Source: Coxiellaceae bacterium (GTDB taxonomy: Bacteria > Pseudomonadota > Gammaproteobacteria > Comchoanobacterales > Comchoanobacteraceae). From it: DNA of 64,000 nucleotides. Below, in pieces: positions 43,644 to 53,958 of this stretch. The stretch is from NCBI GenBank assembly GCA_902603055.1, contig CACKTD010000002.1, forward strand, positions 1 to 64,000, written 5' to 3'. The position numbers and the translations under genes were made by a program. Under the pieces are notes generated by a model. The model did not search any database and had not been told where the DNA came from. It was given only the letters and a program-made list of their open reading frames with translations. Numbering within the stretch: position 1 is the stretch's first letter; every line of letters starts with the position of its first letter.

Positions 43644-44808
43644 CTGCTTGCATTCTATCCATTGCTTCGAGTAAGCGATGTTTTTCAAGTGCGAAATTTA
43701 GTCTAAAATGACCAGGGCATCCATAACTTGATCCCGGTACAACACCAATAAACGCCTCTTCAAGAAGATATCTACAGAATGCAGCATCACTTTTCAATCC
43801 CATTCTGGGTAGTAAGTCTTCTATATTTGGAAAAAGATAGAAAGTACCATCTGCAGGTGAGATTTGAATTCCTTCAATTTGTCCTAATCGTTGTAATACA
43901 ATATTATGATGTTCTTGATATTGAGCACATAAATCTTCAATAGATGATTGGTCACACTCTAATGCTTCTCGTGCAGCATATTGCGAAATAGAACATGGAC
44001 ATGCAGAAGTATTCGATTGAATTTTGGTCATGCCTTCAATAATACGTTCATCAGCTGCAGCAAAACCAATGCGCCAACCCGTCATTGCATGGCTTTTGGA
44101 AACACTATTTATTGTAATGATTCTTGATCGAAGATCAGGACATTGCATGAGTAAATTAGTAAAAGGTTCTTCGGTCCACAAAACTTTTTCGTAAACTTCA
44201 TCGCTGAGTATATATATGTATGGGTATTCTCTAAGAACCTCACCAATTTTTTGTAATTCTTCAGCAGAGTGGGTAATACCTGTAGGATTACATGGACTGT
44301 TTAGGATGAGCATTTTTGTTTTTGGTGTAAACGCTTTAGCTAGAGCTACAGGGTCTAAACGAAACGATTGAGATTTTTGAGGTGGAATGATAACAGGTTT
44401 ACCTCCAGCAACTTTAATCATATCTGGGTATGGAGACCAGTAAGGTGCTGGAACAACTACTTCATCGCCTGGATTTAAGAGGCTCATTAAGGTGTTATTG
44501 ATACATTGCTTAGAACCAGAGCTTACCATCACTTCGTTTTTTTGAAAGGTAATATTATTATCTCTAATAAACTTATTAATGATTGCTTTCTTGAGACGAT
44601 TTGTTCCTGAGATAGGAGTATATCTGGTTAGACCATTATGGATTGCTTCTATACCGGCAGAGGCGATATTTAAAGGTGTATCCATGTCGGCTTCGCCAAG
44701 ATTCATGGCTATAACAGGGTGCCCCATCTTTTTTAATACTGCTAACCTTGCAGCGATTGAAAAAGTTTGAGGTGGTTCGATGTCATTGAGACGATTTGCT
44801 AATTCCAT
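43615..44808 (-). CDS. aspC: Pyridoxal-phosphate aminotransferase, aspartate aminotransferase type
   Basis: The 397-residue fold-type I aminotransferase shows NSPCNPTGITHS and YILSDEVYEKV. The PLP lysine lies in SVSKSHAMTGWRIGF and the substrate arginine in HFRLNFA. These blocks match the class Ib (thermophilic-type) aspartate/prephenate aminotransferase group. It interconverts aspartate and oxaloacetate with 2-oxoglutarate. Substrate could also be another amino acid. Monocistronic and divergent from uvrB. Confidence 0.87.
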   Translation of the reverse strand: MELANRLNDIEPPQTFSIAARLAVLKKMGHPVIAMNLGEADMDTPLNIASAGIEAIHNGLTRYTPISGTNRLKKAIINKFIRDNNITFQKNEVMVSSGSKQCINNTLMSLLNPGDEVVVPAPYWSPYPDMIKVAGGKPVIIPPQKSQSFRLDPVALAKAFTPKTKMLILNSPCNPTGITHSAEELQKIGEVLREYPYIYILSDEVYEKVLWTEEPFTNLLMQCPDLRSRIITINSVSKSHAMTGWRIGFAAADERIIEGMTKIQSNTSACPCSISQYAAREALECDQSSIEDLCAQYQEHHNIVLQRLGQIEGIQISPADGTFYLFPNIEDLLPRMGLKSDAAFCRYLLEEAFIGVVPGSSYGCPGHFRLNFALEKHRLLEAMDRMQAAIQARLVDG

Positions 44809-44902
44809 ATACTTAGACTAAAATCTCACTTTAGGATATTTATTATATATTATCAAGTCTTTTTTTATGTATTTTTTGTTATAAATATGCCAGGATAATA
44901 AC

Positions 44903-46903
44903 GTGACATCAACCTTTAAGCTAGAAGCCCCATTTAAACCATCTGGTCAACAACCTCAGGTGATCCATTCAATTCGAGATCATCTAGATACCGGAATTGC
45001 ATATCAAACACTCTTAGGTGTCACAGGTTGTGGGAAGACCTATATTATGGCGAATATTATTCAAGAGTTACAGCGACCTGCTTTAATTCTTGCGCATAAT
45101 AAAACACTTGCTGCTCAGCTTTATGCTGAAATGCGCGCTTTTTTTCCCAAAAATAAAGTAGAGTATTTTGTATCGTATTATGATTATTATCAGCCTGAGG
45201 CTTATGTGGTTTCCTCAGATACATTTATCGAAAAGGACGCCTCAATCAATGAACATATTGAACAAATGCGACTGTCTGCAACGAAGTCAATTTTAGAGGA
45301 AAGGGATACAATTATTGTTGCAACAGTTTCTGCTATTTATGGACTAGGTGATCCATCTTCATATATGAAAATGATATGTCTTCTCAGTGTTGGAGGTCGT
45401 ATATCACAAGAGGATTTACTTAAAAAATTAACCAGTATGCAATATGTACGCAATGATATGGTCCTTACTCGTGGTCATTTTAGAGTACGTGGTGATGTCA
45501 TTGATGTGTTTCCTGCAGAACATGAAAATGATGCTATACGTGTTCACTTGTTTGATGATGAAATTGAGCGACTTGAGCGCTTTGATCCACTGACAGGCCA
45601 TGTTGTTTCTCAGGTCAAGCGGTTCACCATTTATCCTAAAACACACTACGTTACTCCAAGAGAAACTGTTAATCGTACATTAGAGTATATTAAAGAGGAG
45701 CTTACTGAGCGTTTACAAGAGTTAAAGGGCCAGAATAAATTAGTTGAGGCACAGCGCTTAGAACAACGTACTCAATATGATATTGAAATGATGCAAGAAC
45801 TTGGATATTGCTCAGGGATTGAAAATTATTCAAGGTATCTGTCTGGACGCGAACCTGGAGAACCACCACCGACACTAATTGATTATTTGTCGAAGGATGC
45901 TTTGATTTTTATTGATGAGTCACATGTAACATTGCCTCAAATACGGGGTATGTTTCGCGGAGATCGTGCACGAAAAGAAACATTGGTTGAGTATGGTTTT
46001 AGGTTGCCTTCTGCAATTGATAATCGACCATTATCCTATGATGAATTTATTGCACACGCACATCAAACGTTATTCGTCTCTGCAACACCAGGTAAAATTG
46101 AATCTGAGCTAACAGATACAGTAACAGAGGCCATTGTCAGACCAACTGGATTAACGGACCCTACAATTGAAATTAGACCCGTTGCGACTCAGGTAGATGA
46201 CTTATTATCAGAAATAAAAAGTACATTGGCTAAAGGACAACGAGTTTTAGTAACCACATTAACTAAAAAGTTGGCTGAACAACTTTCTGAATACTATCAA
46301 GAGATTGGTATTAAAGTTCGCTACTTACATTCTGACATTGATACAGTTGAGCGAGTAGAGCTACTTGGGGATTTGCGAAGAGGGAAGATCGATGTGCTTG
46401 TTGGTATCAATCTACTTCGAGAGGGTTTAGATTTACCTGAGGTATCATTAGTTGCTATTTTAGATGCGGATAAAGAAGGGTTTTTAAGATCAACCGCAAG
46501 TTTAATTCAAACCATTGGTCGTGCGGCAAGACACCTTGAAGGGCGTGCTATTTTATACGCAGATACAATCACCCAATCCATGCAAAAAGCTATTGATGAG
46601 ACAAATCGTAGACGAGAAATTCAAGAACAATATAATGTAGATCATGGCATTACACCGAGAGGTATACAGAAGAAAATTGATGAGATATTGGATATTGAAG
46701 AGGTAACTCAGCATGAAGATGATGCAGTTTTATCTCCTGAAGAGAAAGAGGGTTATTTGAAATTAAATCCTTATGGTCTTGGTAAGGCAATGAAAGCATT
46801 GAAAAAACAAATGTTAGAGCACTCTGAAGCTTTAGAATTTGAAGAAGCAGCGAAGCTTCGTGATAAGATACATGCCATTGAGGCTGCACTTCGATCAAAG
46901 TAA
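44903..46903 (+). CDS. uvrB: UvrABC excinuclease subunit B
   Basis: The GTG start after CCAGGA gives 666 residues. Walker A is GVTGCGKTY (Lys45; most UvrB have Ser where this has Cys43). The [10 protein letters not shown] beta-hairpin that opens damaged DNA is intact, as are helicase motifs LIFIDESH and TIGRAARH and the C-terminal UVR domain ([17 protein letters not shown]). It verifies lesions in nucleotide excision repair. Its TAA directly abuts the convergent ankyrin gene stop. Confidence 0.97.
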   Translation: MTSTFKLEAPFKPSGQQPQVIHSIRDHLDTGIAYQTLLGVTGCGKTYIMANIIQELQRPALILAHNKTLAAQLYAEMRAFFPKNKVEYFVSYYDYYQPEAYVVSSDTFIEKDASINEHIEQMRLSATKSILEERDTIIVATVSAIYGLGDPSSYMKMICLLSVGGRISQEDLLKKLTSMQYVRNDMVLTRGHFRVRGDVIDVFPAEHENDAIRVHLFDDEIERLERFDPLTGHVVSQVKRFTIYPKTHYVTPRETVNRTLEYIKEELTERLQELKGQNKLVEAQRLEQRTQYDIEMMQELGYCSGIENYSRYLSGREPGEPPPTLIDYLSKDALIFIDESHVTLPQIRGMFRGDRARKETLVEYGFRLPSAIDNRPLSYDEFIAHAHQTLFVSATPGKIESELTDTVTEAIVRPTGLTDPTIEIRPVATQVDDLLSEIKSTLAKGQRVLVTTLTKKLAEQLSEYYQEIGIKVRYLHSDIDTVERVELLGDLRRGKIDVLVGINLLREGLDLPEVSLVAILDADKEGFLRSTASLIQTIGRAARHLEGRAILYADTITQSMQKAIDETNRRREIQEQYNVDHGITPRGIQKKIDEILDIEEVTQHEDDAVLSPEEKEGYLKLNPYGLGKAMKALKKQMLEHSEALEFEEAAKLRDKIHAIEAALRSK

Positions 46904-48202
46904 TCAAGGTATCATTGATCTAGTAATATGGGCTTGGCCCTCAATTATTTCTGATTTAGCAAGTAGTTCCTGATAGCTATTCACTTTTTTTGAAACTCTT
47001 AAGCCCAATTGGAAATCCAATTCTTTAATTAATCTGATTAGTTCTTCGATGAAAAAAGAGTATCGGAGAGAGTGAAAGATTTTATCTTCTTGTGTAAAAC
47101 TAATGAAATGATCTGCATGAAGTGTGATTGATCGTTCAAGTGGATGCTTACACCCTATTAAGGACTTTAAATGATTACTAGCGATAACTAACTCAGTCAT
47201 TCTATAAGTGGTGCCCATAAAAAAAGATTTGGTTTTAATAACCTTTAGAAATGATCGATTACCGAGAATTAATCCATATGTTGTAAAATCTTTTGCATAG
47301 ATATTTAGTGCTTCAAAACGAGATAAAATGCGTTCTTCAAGCTTTGACTCAAAAGATGTGCTTGTAGTATTTATACATGTAGAGAAGATTGATTGGATGG
47401 TCGCTATTTCTTTTTTTCCTAAATCACTATCTAAGATAAATAACAATAAAAATTGTAGGTACACATTGTCTAATCCCAAAGGCATATTCATATAAGTTGC
47501 AAATATATCTGTTATTTGAAATATTGTCGAAAGTTGACGCTTGTTATAAATTTGATCATGTACTAAATTGTTGCCATTTATTAACAGGCCTTTTTCAAAT
47601 AAATCAATGATTTCAGTTAATAATAATTGGTCGGCAATATAATCTATTATTTCTTGATTTTTGTGCTTATATGCAAGATATATTGGGGTAATTCCACAAC
47701 TGTTTGGGTGTCTTATATTTGCACCATTATCAAGAATTAACTTAATAAACTTGTGATCTAAATAAAGATCAAACATTAGCATATAATGTAGGGATGTATT
47801 TTGAAGAGCGTCTTCTGCATCACCCATTCCCTGATTAATGGCGTTTATAAAATCATGTTCACGATTCATCTGTGCAAGTCTAATAGGTCCTACGACAGGA
47901 ATTTTTAGATAAAGTTTTGCCTTTTTATTAAAGTCTTCATTTATTAAGCTTATTGCTTTGGATATCAAGAACATGTGTAATTCAACTAAACTTGTTAATA
48001 TATAAACATAGGAGATTGCGTGATTAAGATCCCTCCCTTCATTTTTATGAGATTCAATAATTATTTTGAAAATTATGGAACTTGTTATCCAAGTATGTTT
48101 TAAAATATTTGGTATTGTAAATATTATACTCCAAATAGTTGGGTAAAAAATATCCAGTGGTAATAAGTGGTTTCTATTTTCGTTGAAAAATAATGATATC
48201 AT
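46904..48202 (-). CDS. Ankyrin-repeat protein of unknown function
   Basis: The 432-residue protein has two recognisable ankyrin repeats around residues 130-190 (NTSLHYMLMFDLYLDHKFIKLILDNGANI and CGITPIYLAYKHKNQEIIDYI, each shown in part). The N-terminal ~60 residues are moderately hydrophobic, and the C-terminal half is helical without known motif. Ankyrin proteins in intracellular bacteria are often host-directed effectors; that is inference only. No signal peptide. Base composition is like its neighbours. It diverges from the coiled-coil gene at 48312. Confidence 0.75.
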   Translation of the reverse strand: MISLFFNENRNHLLPLDIFYPTIWSIIFTIPNILKHTWITSSIIFKIIIESHKNEGRDLNHAISYVYILTSLVELHMFLISKAISLINEDFNKKAKLYLKIPVVGPIRLAQMNREHDFINAINQGMGDAEDALQNTSLHYMLMFDLYLDHKFIKLILDNGANIRHPNSCGITPIYLAYKHKNQEIIDYIADQLLLTEIIDLFEKGLLINGNNLVHDQIYNKRQLSTIFQITDIFATYMNMPLGLDNVYLQFLLLFILDSDLGKKEIATIQSIFSTCINTTSTSFESKLEERILSRFEALNIYAKDFTTYGLILGNRSFLKVIKTKSFFMGTTYRMTELVIASNHLKSLIGCKHPLERSITLHADHFISFTQEDKIFHSLRYSFFIEELIRLIKELDFQLGLRVSKKVNSYQELLAKSEIIEGQAHITRSMIP

Positions 48203-48278
48203 TAGGTTTTTGAAATTAACATATGTAGATAGTTAATGTCAATTTCACGCGATATTAAATATTTAAAATAACATATTA

Positions 48279-48287
48279 TGCTATAAT
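48279..48287 (+). promoter_or_regulatory. Extended -10 promoter upstream of the coiled-coil gene
   Basis: TGCTATAAT is a perfect extended -10 element 24 bases before the ATG at 48312, in the 109-base divergent region. No strong -35 box is needed for this class. Confidence 0.5.
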
Positions 48288-48311
48288 TGCGTTATAAGTG
48301 AGTATATATTT

Positions 48312-49637
48312 ATGGCGCAGTTAGACCCCAAAGAATATGCAAAATCAGTAATTGATCAAGATCCAGATCACCCTTCAGAAGTGGACTTCGGCCTTTTAGA
48401 AACGGGTTTAAATGCTTTAGAGATTTCGGAATCAAACCTTGAAGACTTGAATCTATGGCGCTCAAAAATCGAAAAACTGGGTGATCCAGAAAGTGCTAAA
48501 TTGCGATCTGATGAATGGGAAAGAACTATTGATGCATCTGCTCGTAAAAAAGAAGTGTTTCAGTTTAGTCAAAGTGCATTTATTTTAGTAGTAAAGCAAT
48601 TAGTGAAAAGTGCGCTTAGCCAAATTAATATTAATATTGGTGATGAAAGCCCATTGATTCCACAGTTGAGCTTATTAAAAATTTATCGCGCGGTTATATA
48701 TCTTGCGAAAGAACGAAGTGTTGATAAGAGAGAAGATTTCTTTAAAAGCATGAAGGAGATGGGCTATGATTTATCTTCACTTGAGGGTAATGATGAAGCT
48801 TTGGCTATGCTTTATGAAACATATAGTCAGATGGAAGATGCTCGCAGAGAATTTCAAAATATTACTAAAAGTTACGGAAAGTGTAATCATGGCTTGTTAT
48901 CAAACTTAGCACCTGTCTCATTAGAACCAACATTTGAAGATGTAATGGATTCGAGTGTTTCAGAAACTGCTGCTGCGAAAAAAATGGAAGCTAAGAAAAA
49001 ACTTGAAGAGTATCAGAAAATTAAAAAAAACCTCGATTGTGATACTCAGTTTTTAATCAAAAACCCTGATGCAGTATCAAAATGCATGAATATCTTAGAT
49101 CGTAAACATGGTGACATGGAAGATGGTACTATTAAGCCTCCTGATGTTGCACCACCTCAAGCTCCACCCCAACAACCGAAGCAGTCTCGGCAAATATTAG
49201 AAGGTAAGGATTTACAAAATTCAAAACAATTTATTAATATGTGTGTTGTATTTAGAGGCAGTCGTGTTGGTCGTAATGATTCTATAAAAGAATTGGAGCG
49301 AGTTTTATCTATTTCAAAGACTGGTGAACAATTACAAGCTGTTCTAGATCGGTTTATTGAAATAGGTAATATTGCTCCTCAGTATCGATTAGAAGGATTT
49401 ACAACGGCAAAAGGTATTTGGTTAGCTGCTCAAAACCTTCAAGACTTGATCAATGAAAAACCACTGTCACCAAAAGAAATAGCACATGCTAAAAGATTGG
49501 AAAAAGCATTAGATAAAACGAATATTCATTTTACGTTTATTCAAGAGAATATTTTAAATAAAGCTCCTGATATTTCGCAAAAAGAAGGTGAGTCTAAACA
49601 GAAAATAGATAAACCTGATCAAGATCTAATTAAATAA
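48312..49637 (+). CDS. Hydrophilic helical/coiled-coil protein of unknown function
   Basis: The 441-residue protein has no signal peptide or membrane span and is largely helical. Notable parts are a charged coiled coil (AAKKMEAKKKLEEYQKIKK, ~residues 220-240), a Pro/Gln linker (PPDVAPPQAPPQQPKQ, ~275-290) and a helical C-terminal domain with a Lys/Glu/Asp-rich last 30 residues. A charged tail with near-terminal Leu-Ile is compatible with a type IVB secretion signal, which is speculative. No known family recognised. Confidence 0.7.
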   Translation: MAQLDPKEYAKSVIDQDPDHPSEVDFGLLETGLNALEISESNLEDLNLWRSKIEKLGDPESAKLRSDEWERTIDASARKKEVFQFSQSAFILVVKQLVKSALSQININIGDESPLIPQLSLLKIYRAVIYLAKERSVDKREDFFKSMKEMGYDLSSLEGNDEALAMLYETYSQMEDARREFQNITKSYGKCNHGLLSNLAPVSLEPTFEDVMDSSVSETAAAKKMEAKKKLEEYQKIKKNLDCDTQFLIKNPDAVSKCMNILDRKHGDMEDGTIKPPDVAPPQAPPQQPKQSRQILEGKDLQNSKQFINMCVVFRGSRVGRNDSIKELERVLSISKTGEQLQAVLDRFIEIGNIAPQYRLEGFTTAKGIWLAAQNLQDLINEKPLSPKEIAHAKRLEKALDKTNIHFTFIQENILNKAPDISQKEGESKQKIDKPDQDLIK

Positions 49638-49688
49638 CGCACACGTTATGTAATAAAAGCTCAAATTAGTATATTATTTACAGTTCTA

Positions 49689-51584
49689 ATGAATGTGTTT
49701 TTAAAATATTTAGTTTATGCTTGTTTTTTTAGAGTCTTGGTTGCGTTAATCGTATTATTTGATTACCAATCTTGGGTATATCACAACGAAGGCCAACAAC
49801 AATTATCATTCCGTATATTGAAAAAAAATAAATATACAGTTCAGGCCAGTATCGATTCTTCATTTCCCTCAATGCAAATCAGACTTAAAGGTAAATTATC
49901 TAAAAGTCTGAGTGTTGGTAACCATTACTCAGCTTTAGTTAATATATGGCCCTTTAAACCGATTTACAATCAGGGACTGATTAATGTATCTCATTTAGCA
50001 TTCCCTTTGATTGCGGAAGGTCAAATAATTAAAATCGATAAAATTGATTCAAAACGATCCTATGATTGGATTAAAGAGATGAAAACCTGGCTTACAAAAA
50101 AAATTCCCAATCATACTGCACGACCACTTGTTCAATCTTTATTTACAGGTGAAGCGCTAGATGACCCGCAATTAAAGACACTATTTGCCAATACTGGTAC
50201 CAGTCATCTTACTGCCATATCTGGTTTGCACGTAGGGATCATTGCTTTACTAATGAGTTATATTACAGGAGTTCGGAGTATAAAAGTTGCAGCTGTTTGG
50301 ATGTATCTGATGTTAGCTTTATTTCCTCCTTCTGGAATAAGAGCAGGACTGATGTATTCCATTAAAGTTTTTTTTCCAGAATTAAGTTTATTTAAGGTCA
50401 TTGGAATTACTATTTTGATCCATCTTACGTGGAATCCATTTGCATTATTTTCAGTGTCATGTTGGTTATCGTATTGGGCAATTGTGCTTATTGCAATGCT
50501 CCTAAAAACATCATCTAAATGGTTCCCACTAAAGATAATTATTAATATGATCCCGATTACATTATTAATTTTTCATCAGTGGCCTCTTGCATCTATACCA
50601 TGTAACCTCTTAGCTATTCCTTTTTTAGAAGGGGCATTGATGCCTTCAATAACGATTGCTCTTTTTGGATCTCTTTTAGGGTATGACAGTGCATGGTATT
50701 TACCATTATTATTTTCTCAAACCCTCATTAATTTTTTAAATATTTTTGTGAATTGGTTTATTTGGCATCCTATGAGTCTTTCGATTTGGTTTGTAGTTTT
50801 TTTGCAGGGATTATTATTAGCTTTTAGTATTCTAAAAGCATACAGACCACTGATTTTTAGCTCGATTATTCTATATCTTTTGTTTTTACCAATAGAGCGT
50901 TTACCTCTTCAAAAAGGGCATTTTGCAATTGTTGTTTTTAATGTTGGGCAAGGGTTAAGTATTCTTATCAAATCTAAAAGTCATAGTTGGTTATATGATA
51001 CAGGACCTCCTGGTTCTGGTCGTAAAATCATTATTCCTCTGCTTCGATACTATGGAGTAAATTCACTGGATGCTATTATTGTAAGTCACTGGGATTTAGA
51101 TCATCGAGGTGGTCTACCTGAAATACTCAAAGAATTTCCAACGAAAGTAATTACCAGCGGTGTAGAAGGGGATGAGTTTTGTCGATTAGGAGATCAGTGG
51201 CGTGTTGAGGGTGTTGATTTTAAATTCATTCACCCTTTATGGCTTCCCAAGGGTAGCAAAAATAAAAGTTCGTGTGTGTTAACGGTTTCTAACTTTACAA
51301 ACTCAGCCATATTACCCGGTGATATTGATCAATTAGTAGAGCACCAGATATTGCAGCGAACGCGTTTAGAGCATATTGATCTATTAATCGCAGCTCATCA
51401 CGGTAGTCGTTATTCAACATCAAGAGAGTGGCTATCAAAATTGACACCTCTGCATACAATTGTTAGTGCTGGCTATCATAATCACTACCATCATCCTCAT
51501 CCTTTGTTTTTGGATCGTGTTTATAAGCAGCAATCAAAGATATTAAAAACGTTTGATCAAGGCACGATAGTGTTTAGATTCTAG
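49689..51584 (+). CDS. comEC: ComEC/Rec2-family DNA internalisation protein
   Basis: The 631-residue inner-membrane protein begins with two N-terminal spans and an OB-like DUF4131 region. The competence core with TAISGLHVGIIALL and PPSGIRAGLMY follows, then a C-terminal metallo-beta-lactamase-like domain (VFNVGQGLSILI, SHWDLDHRGGLPEIL, AAHHGSRYSTS). It is the channel for single-stranded DNA uptake. All motifs are intact, suggesting transformability. Its TAG overlaps the convergent gene stop in a shared CTAG. Confidence 0.93.
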   Translation: MNVFLKYLVYACFFRVLVALIVLFDYQSWVYHNEGQQQLSFRILKKNKYTVQASIDSSFPSMQIRLKGKLSKSLSVGNHYSALVNIWPFKPIYNQGLINVSHLAFPLIAEGQIIKIDKIDSKRSYDWIKEMKTWLTKKIPNHTARPLVQSLFTGEALDDPQLKTLFANTGTSHLTAISGLHVGIIALLMSYITGVRSIKVAAVWMYLMLALFPPSGIRAGLMYSIKVFFPELSLFKVIGITILIHLTWNPFALFSVSCWLSYWAIVLIAMLLKTSSKWFPLKIIINMIPITLLIFHQWPLASIPCNLLAIPFLEGALMPSITIALFGSLLGYDSAWYLPLLFSQTLINFLNIFVNWFIWHPMSLSIWFVVFLQGLLLAFSILKAYRPLIFSSIILYLLFLPIERLPLQKGHFAIVVFNVGQGLSILIKSKSHSWLYDTGPPGSGRKIIIPLLRYYGVNSLDAIIVSHWDLDHRGGLPEILKEFPTKVITSGVEGDEFCRLGDQWRVEGVDFKFIHPLWLPKGSKNKSSCVLTVSNFTNSAILPGDIDQLVEHQILQRTRLEHIDLLIAAHHGSRYSTSREWLSKLTPLHTIVSAGYHNHYHHPHPLFLDRVYKQQSKILKTFDQGTIVFRF

Positions 51585-52183
51585 TTATGATTTCCTGAGT
51601 TAAGGAAAGATTCAGAATAGGGATTAAACTCTTCAAGATAAGGAGCAGATTCTTCATACTCAGAGTCTGAATTAGAGCAATCTAGTAAATCTCGATTATC
51701 AAGATCTTTTGATGAAAGCGGGTCTAGTTTTTGTTTTACATAAGAATAAAGATTAAACACGTTATATGGAATAGATGGAATAAAAAAAAGCAAAAAGAAT
51801 GGATCCCTACCATAATGGTAATCTCCTTCATGGAAGCGGAAAATGTTGCCAAAGGAATAACACAAAGAACAAAGAGTTGCATCAAATAGACTTGCGAGAA
51901 TCATAATAGGGAGATAAAACTCATCTAACCAGAAGAAGTAATAAAAGTTTGCATAAACGGTTGATCCCCCAGTCAAGATTATTGCAAAAATTGTTATAAG
52001 AAACACCAAAACACCTAAATCAAATAAGAATGTATGAAGATATAAAGGAATGGCCGTCAACAATCTGGACGAAATATCCTGATCTTTGCTAAAAAATTCC
52101 ATAATACTGTTATCAATAAAAAAATAAGCTAGTAAGCCGTATAAAAATGATAAAGTTAAGAAAGTAAAACTAGGAGAGAGCAT
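51581..52183 (-). CDS. Membrane protein with acidic C-terminal tail, unknown function
   Basis: The 200-residue protein has four hydrophobic segments in residues ~5-145 and a cytoplasmic-looking acidic tail (DCSNSDSEYEESAPYLEEFNP). Aromatic content is high (Phe, Tyr). No domain is recognised. In composition and layout it resembles the other orphan membrane proteins in this window (16964, 18948, 41608). Confidence 0.65.
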   Translation of the reverse strand: MLSPSFTFLTLSFLYGLLAYFFIDNSIMEFFSKDQDISSRLLTAIPLYLHTFLFDLGVLVFLITIFAIILTGGSTVYANFYYFFWLDEFYLPIMILASLFDATLCSLCYSFGNIFRFHEGDYHYGRDPFFLLFFIPSIPYNVFNLYSYVKQKLDPLSSKDLDNRDLLDCSNSDSEYEESAPYLEEFNPYSESFLNSGNHN

Positions 52184-52220
52184 AAGTTCAATTTATCAAA
52201 TACAGATTTATTAATCAAAT

Positions 52221-53018
52221 TTAAACAGCGATTGGGGCCTTAATAGTTGGGTGACATTGATAGTTAATAATTTCAAAATCTTCAAAGCAATATTCATCAA
52301 TTGAGCTAGGTTTTCTTTTTAACTCTAATCGAGGCAATGGAAAGGGTTCTCTTGATAATTGTGTTTTTACTTGTTCAAAGTGATTATGATAAATGTGAGC
52401 ATCACCAATAGAGTGATGAAAATATCCAACCTCTAGATCACACTGTTGGGCTAACATATGTGTTAAAATACTGTAAGATGCAATGTTAAAGGGGACACCT
52501 AGAAATAAATCTGCGGATCTTTGAGTTAATTTGCATGAGAGTTTGTTTTCAGCCACATAAAATTGAAATAACATGTGACAAGGTGGTAACGCCATTTCGT
52601 CTATAAGGCCAACATTCCAGGCATTAACAATATGTCTTCTACTGTTTGGGTTGTTTTTTATTCCATTAACTAAATTTTTAATTTGATCATGTGTTTGACC
52701 TCTATGATCCATCCATGCTCGCCATTGTTGTCCATAAACAGGTCCTAAATTGCCATCTTCATCTGCCCATTCGTCCCAAATTCTTACTTTATTTTCCTTA
52801 AGGTATTTAATGTTAGTTTCACCACTTAAAAACCATAGTAATTCATGAATAACACTTTTCATGTGGACTTTCTTTGTTGTAACCAGGGGAAAGCCATCTT
52901 GTAGATTATACTTAAGTTCCATGGGGCTAAAAAGACTTCGGGTGCCTGTTCCAGTTCGGTCCTCACGATCGACACCATTTTTAAGAACAGTCTCTAATAA
53001 TTTAAGATAACTTTTCAT
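52221..53018 (-). CDS. thyA: Thymidylate synthase
   Basis: The 265-residue enzyme has the catalytic Cys147 in [12 protein letters not shown]. It also shows [30 protein letters not shown] and the folate/dUMP site [12 protein letters not shown]. It makes dTMP from dUMP using methylene-tetrahydrofolate. TTTGGAGG lies upstream of the ATG at good spacing. No dihydrofolate reductase gene is adjacent, unlike in many genomes. Confidence 0.97.
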   Translation of the reverse strand: MKSYLKLLETVLKNGVDREDRTGTGTRSLFSPMELKYNLQDGFPLVTTKKVHMKSVIHELLWFLSGETNIKYLKENKVRIWDEWADEDGNLGPVYGQQWRAWMDHRGQTHDQIKNLVNGIKNNPNSRRHIVNAWNVGLIDEMALPPCHMLFQFYVAENKLSCKLTQRSADLFLGVPFNIASYSILTHMLAQQCDLEVGYFHHSIGDAHIYHNHFEQVKTQLSREPFPLPRLELKRKPSSIDEYCFEDFEIINYQCHPTIKAPIAV

Positions 53019-53113
53019 TTTTATACCTCCAAAAGGAATACATTAACATAGAATAAATTAGTTTTTAAATATGTTTTTTGCTCATGGTTGAAAAATTTGT
53101 CATGATAATATAA

Positions 53114-53860
53114 ATGAGTATTAATTCAAGAGTCGCACTTTTACGACAACTTTTAAAAGATTCATCGAAATTATGCCGATCACTCTACCCAGATCAGCTA
53201 AAAGTAGATTTTAAGGAAGATGGTCAGCCTGTGACTAATGTAGATCTTGAGATCAACGCTTTAATCAAATCTCAGCAAATGCATTATTTTCCAGAAGATT
53301 GTTGGTATTCTGAAGAAGAGCCGTTTTGTCCAAAGGAAGCTGTTTATAGTTGGATAATCGATCCGATAGATGGTACAAGTAATATGGTGAATCGTTGTAG
53401 TGAATTTGTGGTCTCCATTGCACTGATGCAGAAAGGAAAATTAAAAGCAGCTGGAGTAATAAATCCCATTACAAATGAATCTTGGTTTGGGACAAAAGGT
53501 TCAATAACACAATTGGATGGAAAACCAATCCATATGGATACAGTCGAGGATTATATTTTGATCTCAAAAAATGCAACATCTGTAAATCACCCAAAAACAA
53601 AAAAGATGGGTTCCATTGCTTATCGAATTTGTAAAGTGGTCAGCGGGGCGGGCATTGCTGCGATTTCACTTCGAACCATCCACACATGGGACGTCGCTGC
53701 AGCCGTATTCATTGCTCAAGAGTGTGGTTATCAAGTCTCTGACCGATATGGTAAGGAACTAACTTTAGCGCATTTAGAGGATGCTGTGTATGGAATCATT
53801 GTTGCTAGAAAGGATAAGTACCATGAGATACTTAAAGAAATTGGCCAGAGGCGGATTTGA
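53114..53860 (+). CDS. cysQ: 3'(2'),5'-bisphosphate nucleotidase CysQ-like
   Basis: The 248-residue inositol-monophosphatase-fold enzyme shows the metal-binding motifs WYSEEE, IIDPIDGTSNMVNR and the C-terminal HTWDVAAAVFIAQECG. It is compatible with CysQ, which dephosphorylates PAP, and less so with SuhB. No Shine-Dalgarno. The last ~19 bases of the gene are antisense to the 3' end of the tRNA-Phe gene, so the C-terminal residues are constrained by the tRNA. Confidence 0.83.
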   Translation: MSINSRVALLRQLLKDSSKLCRSLYPDQLKVDFKEDGQPVTNVDLEINALIKSQQMHYFPEDCWYSEEEPFCPKEAVYSWIIDPIDGTSNMVNRCSEFVVSIALMQKGKLKAAGVINPITNESWFGTKGSITQLDGKPIHMDTVEDYILISKNATSVNHPKTKKMGSIAYRICKVVSGAGIAAISLRTIHTWDVAAAVFIAQECGYQVSDRYGKELTLAHLEDAVYGIIVARKDKYHEILKEIGQRRI

Positions 53861-53913
53861 ACCACCGACACGAGGATTTTCAGTCCACTGCTCTACCCCT
53901 GAGCTACCTGGCC
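53842..53913 (-). tRNA. tRNA-Phe (anticodon GAA)
   Basis: The minus strand gives acceptor GGCCAGG/TCTGGCC (one G-U pair), D arm AGCTCAGGGGTAGAGC, anticodon loop CTGAAAA (GAA), and T arm with TTCAAAT. Discriminator A; CCA is not encoded. The 3' part overlaps the opposite-strand cysQ coding end. Confidence 0.94.
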
Positions 53914-53923
53914 AATAACTCAT

Positions 53924-53952
53924 ATTTAAACCTTTCAATTTAGATTCGTCAA
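53924..53952 (-). promoter_or_regulatory. Promoter of tRNA-Phe
   Basis: Minus-strand TTGACG (53947-53952) and TTAAAT (53924-53929) with a 17-base spacer, 10 bases before the tRNA. The -35 box and the AAATATGNNTTATT block after the -10 match the tRNA-Asn promoter. It lies partly between the yggX stop and the tRNA. Confidence 0.6.
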
Positions 53953-53958
53953 GTTTTA

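Noticed and set aside
46904-48202. F-box or other host-like domain in the ankyrin protein
   Set aside because: The N-terminal hydrophobic segment has a few Leu/Pro residues but no convincing F-box pattern.
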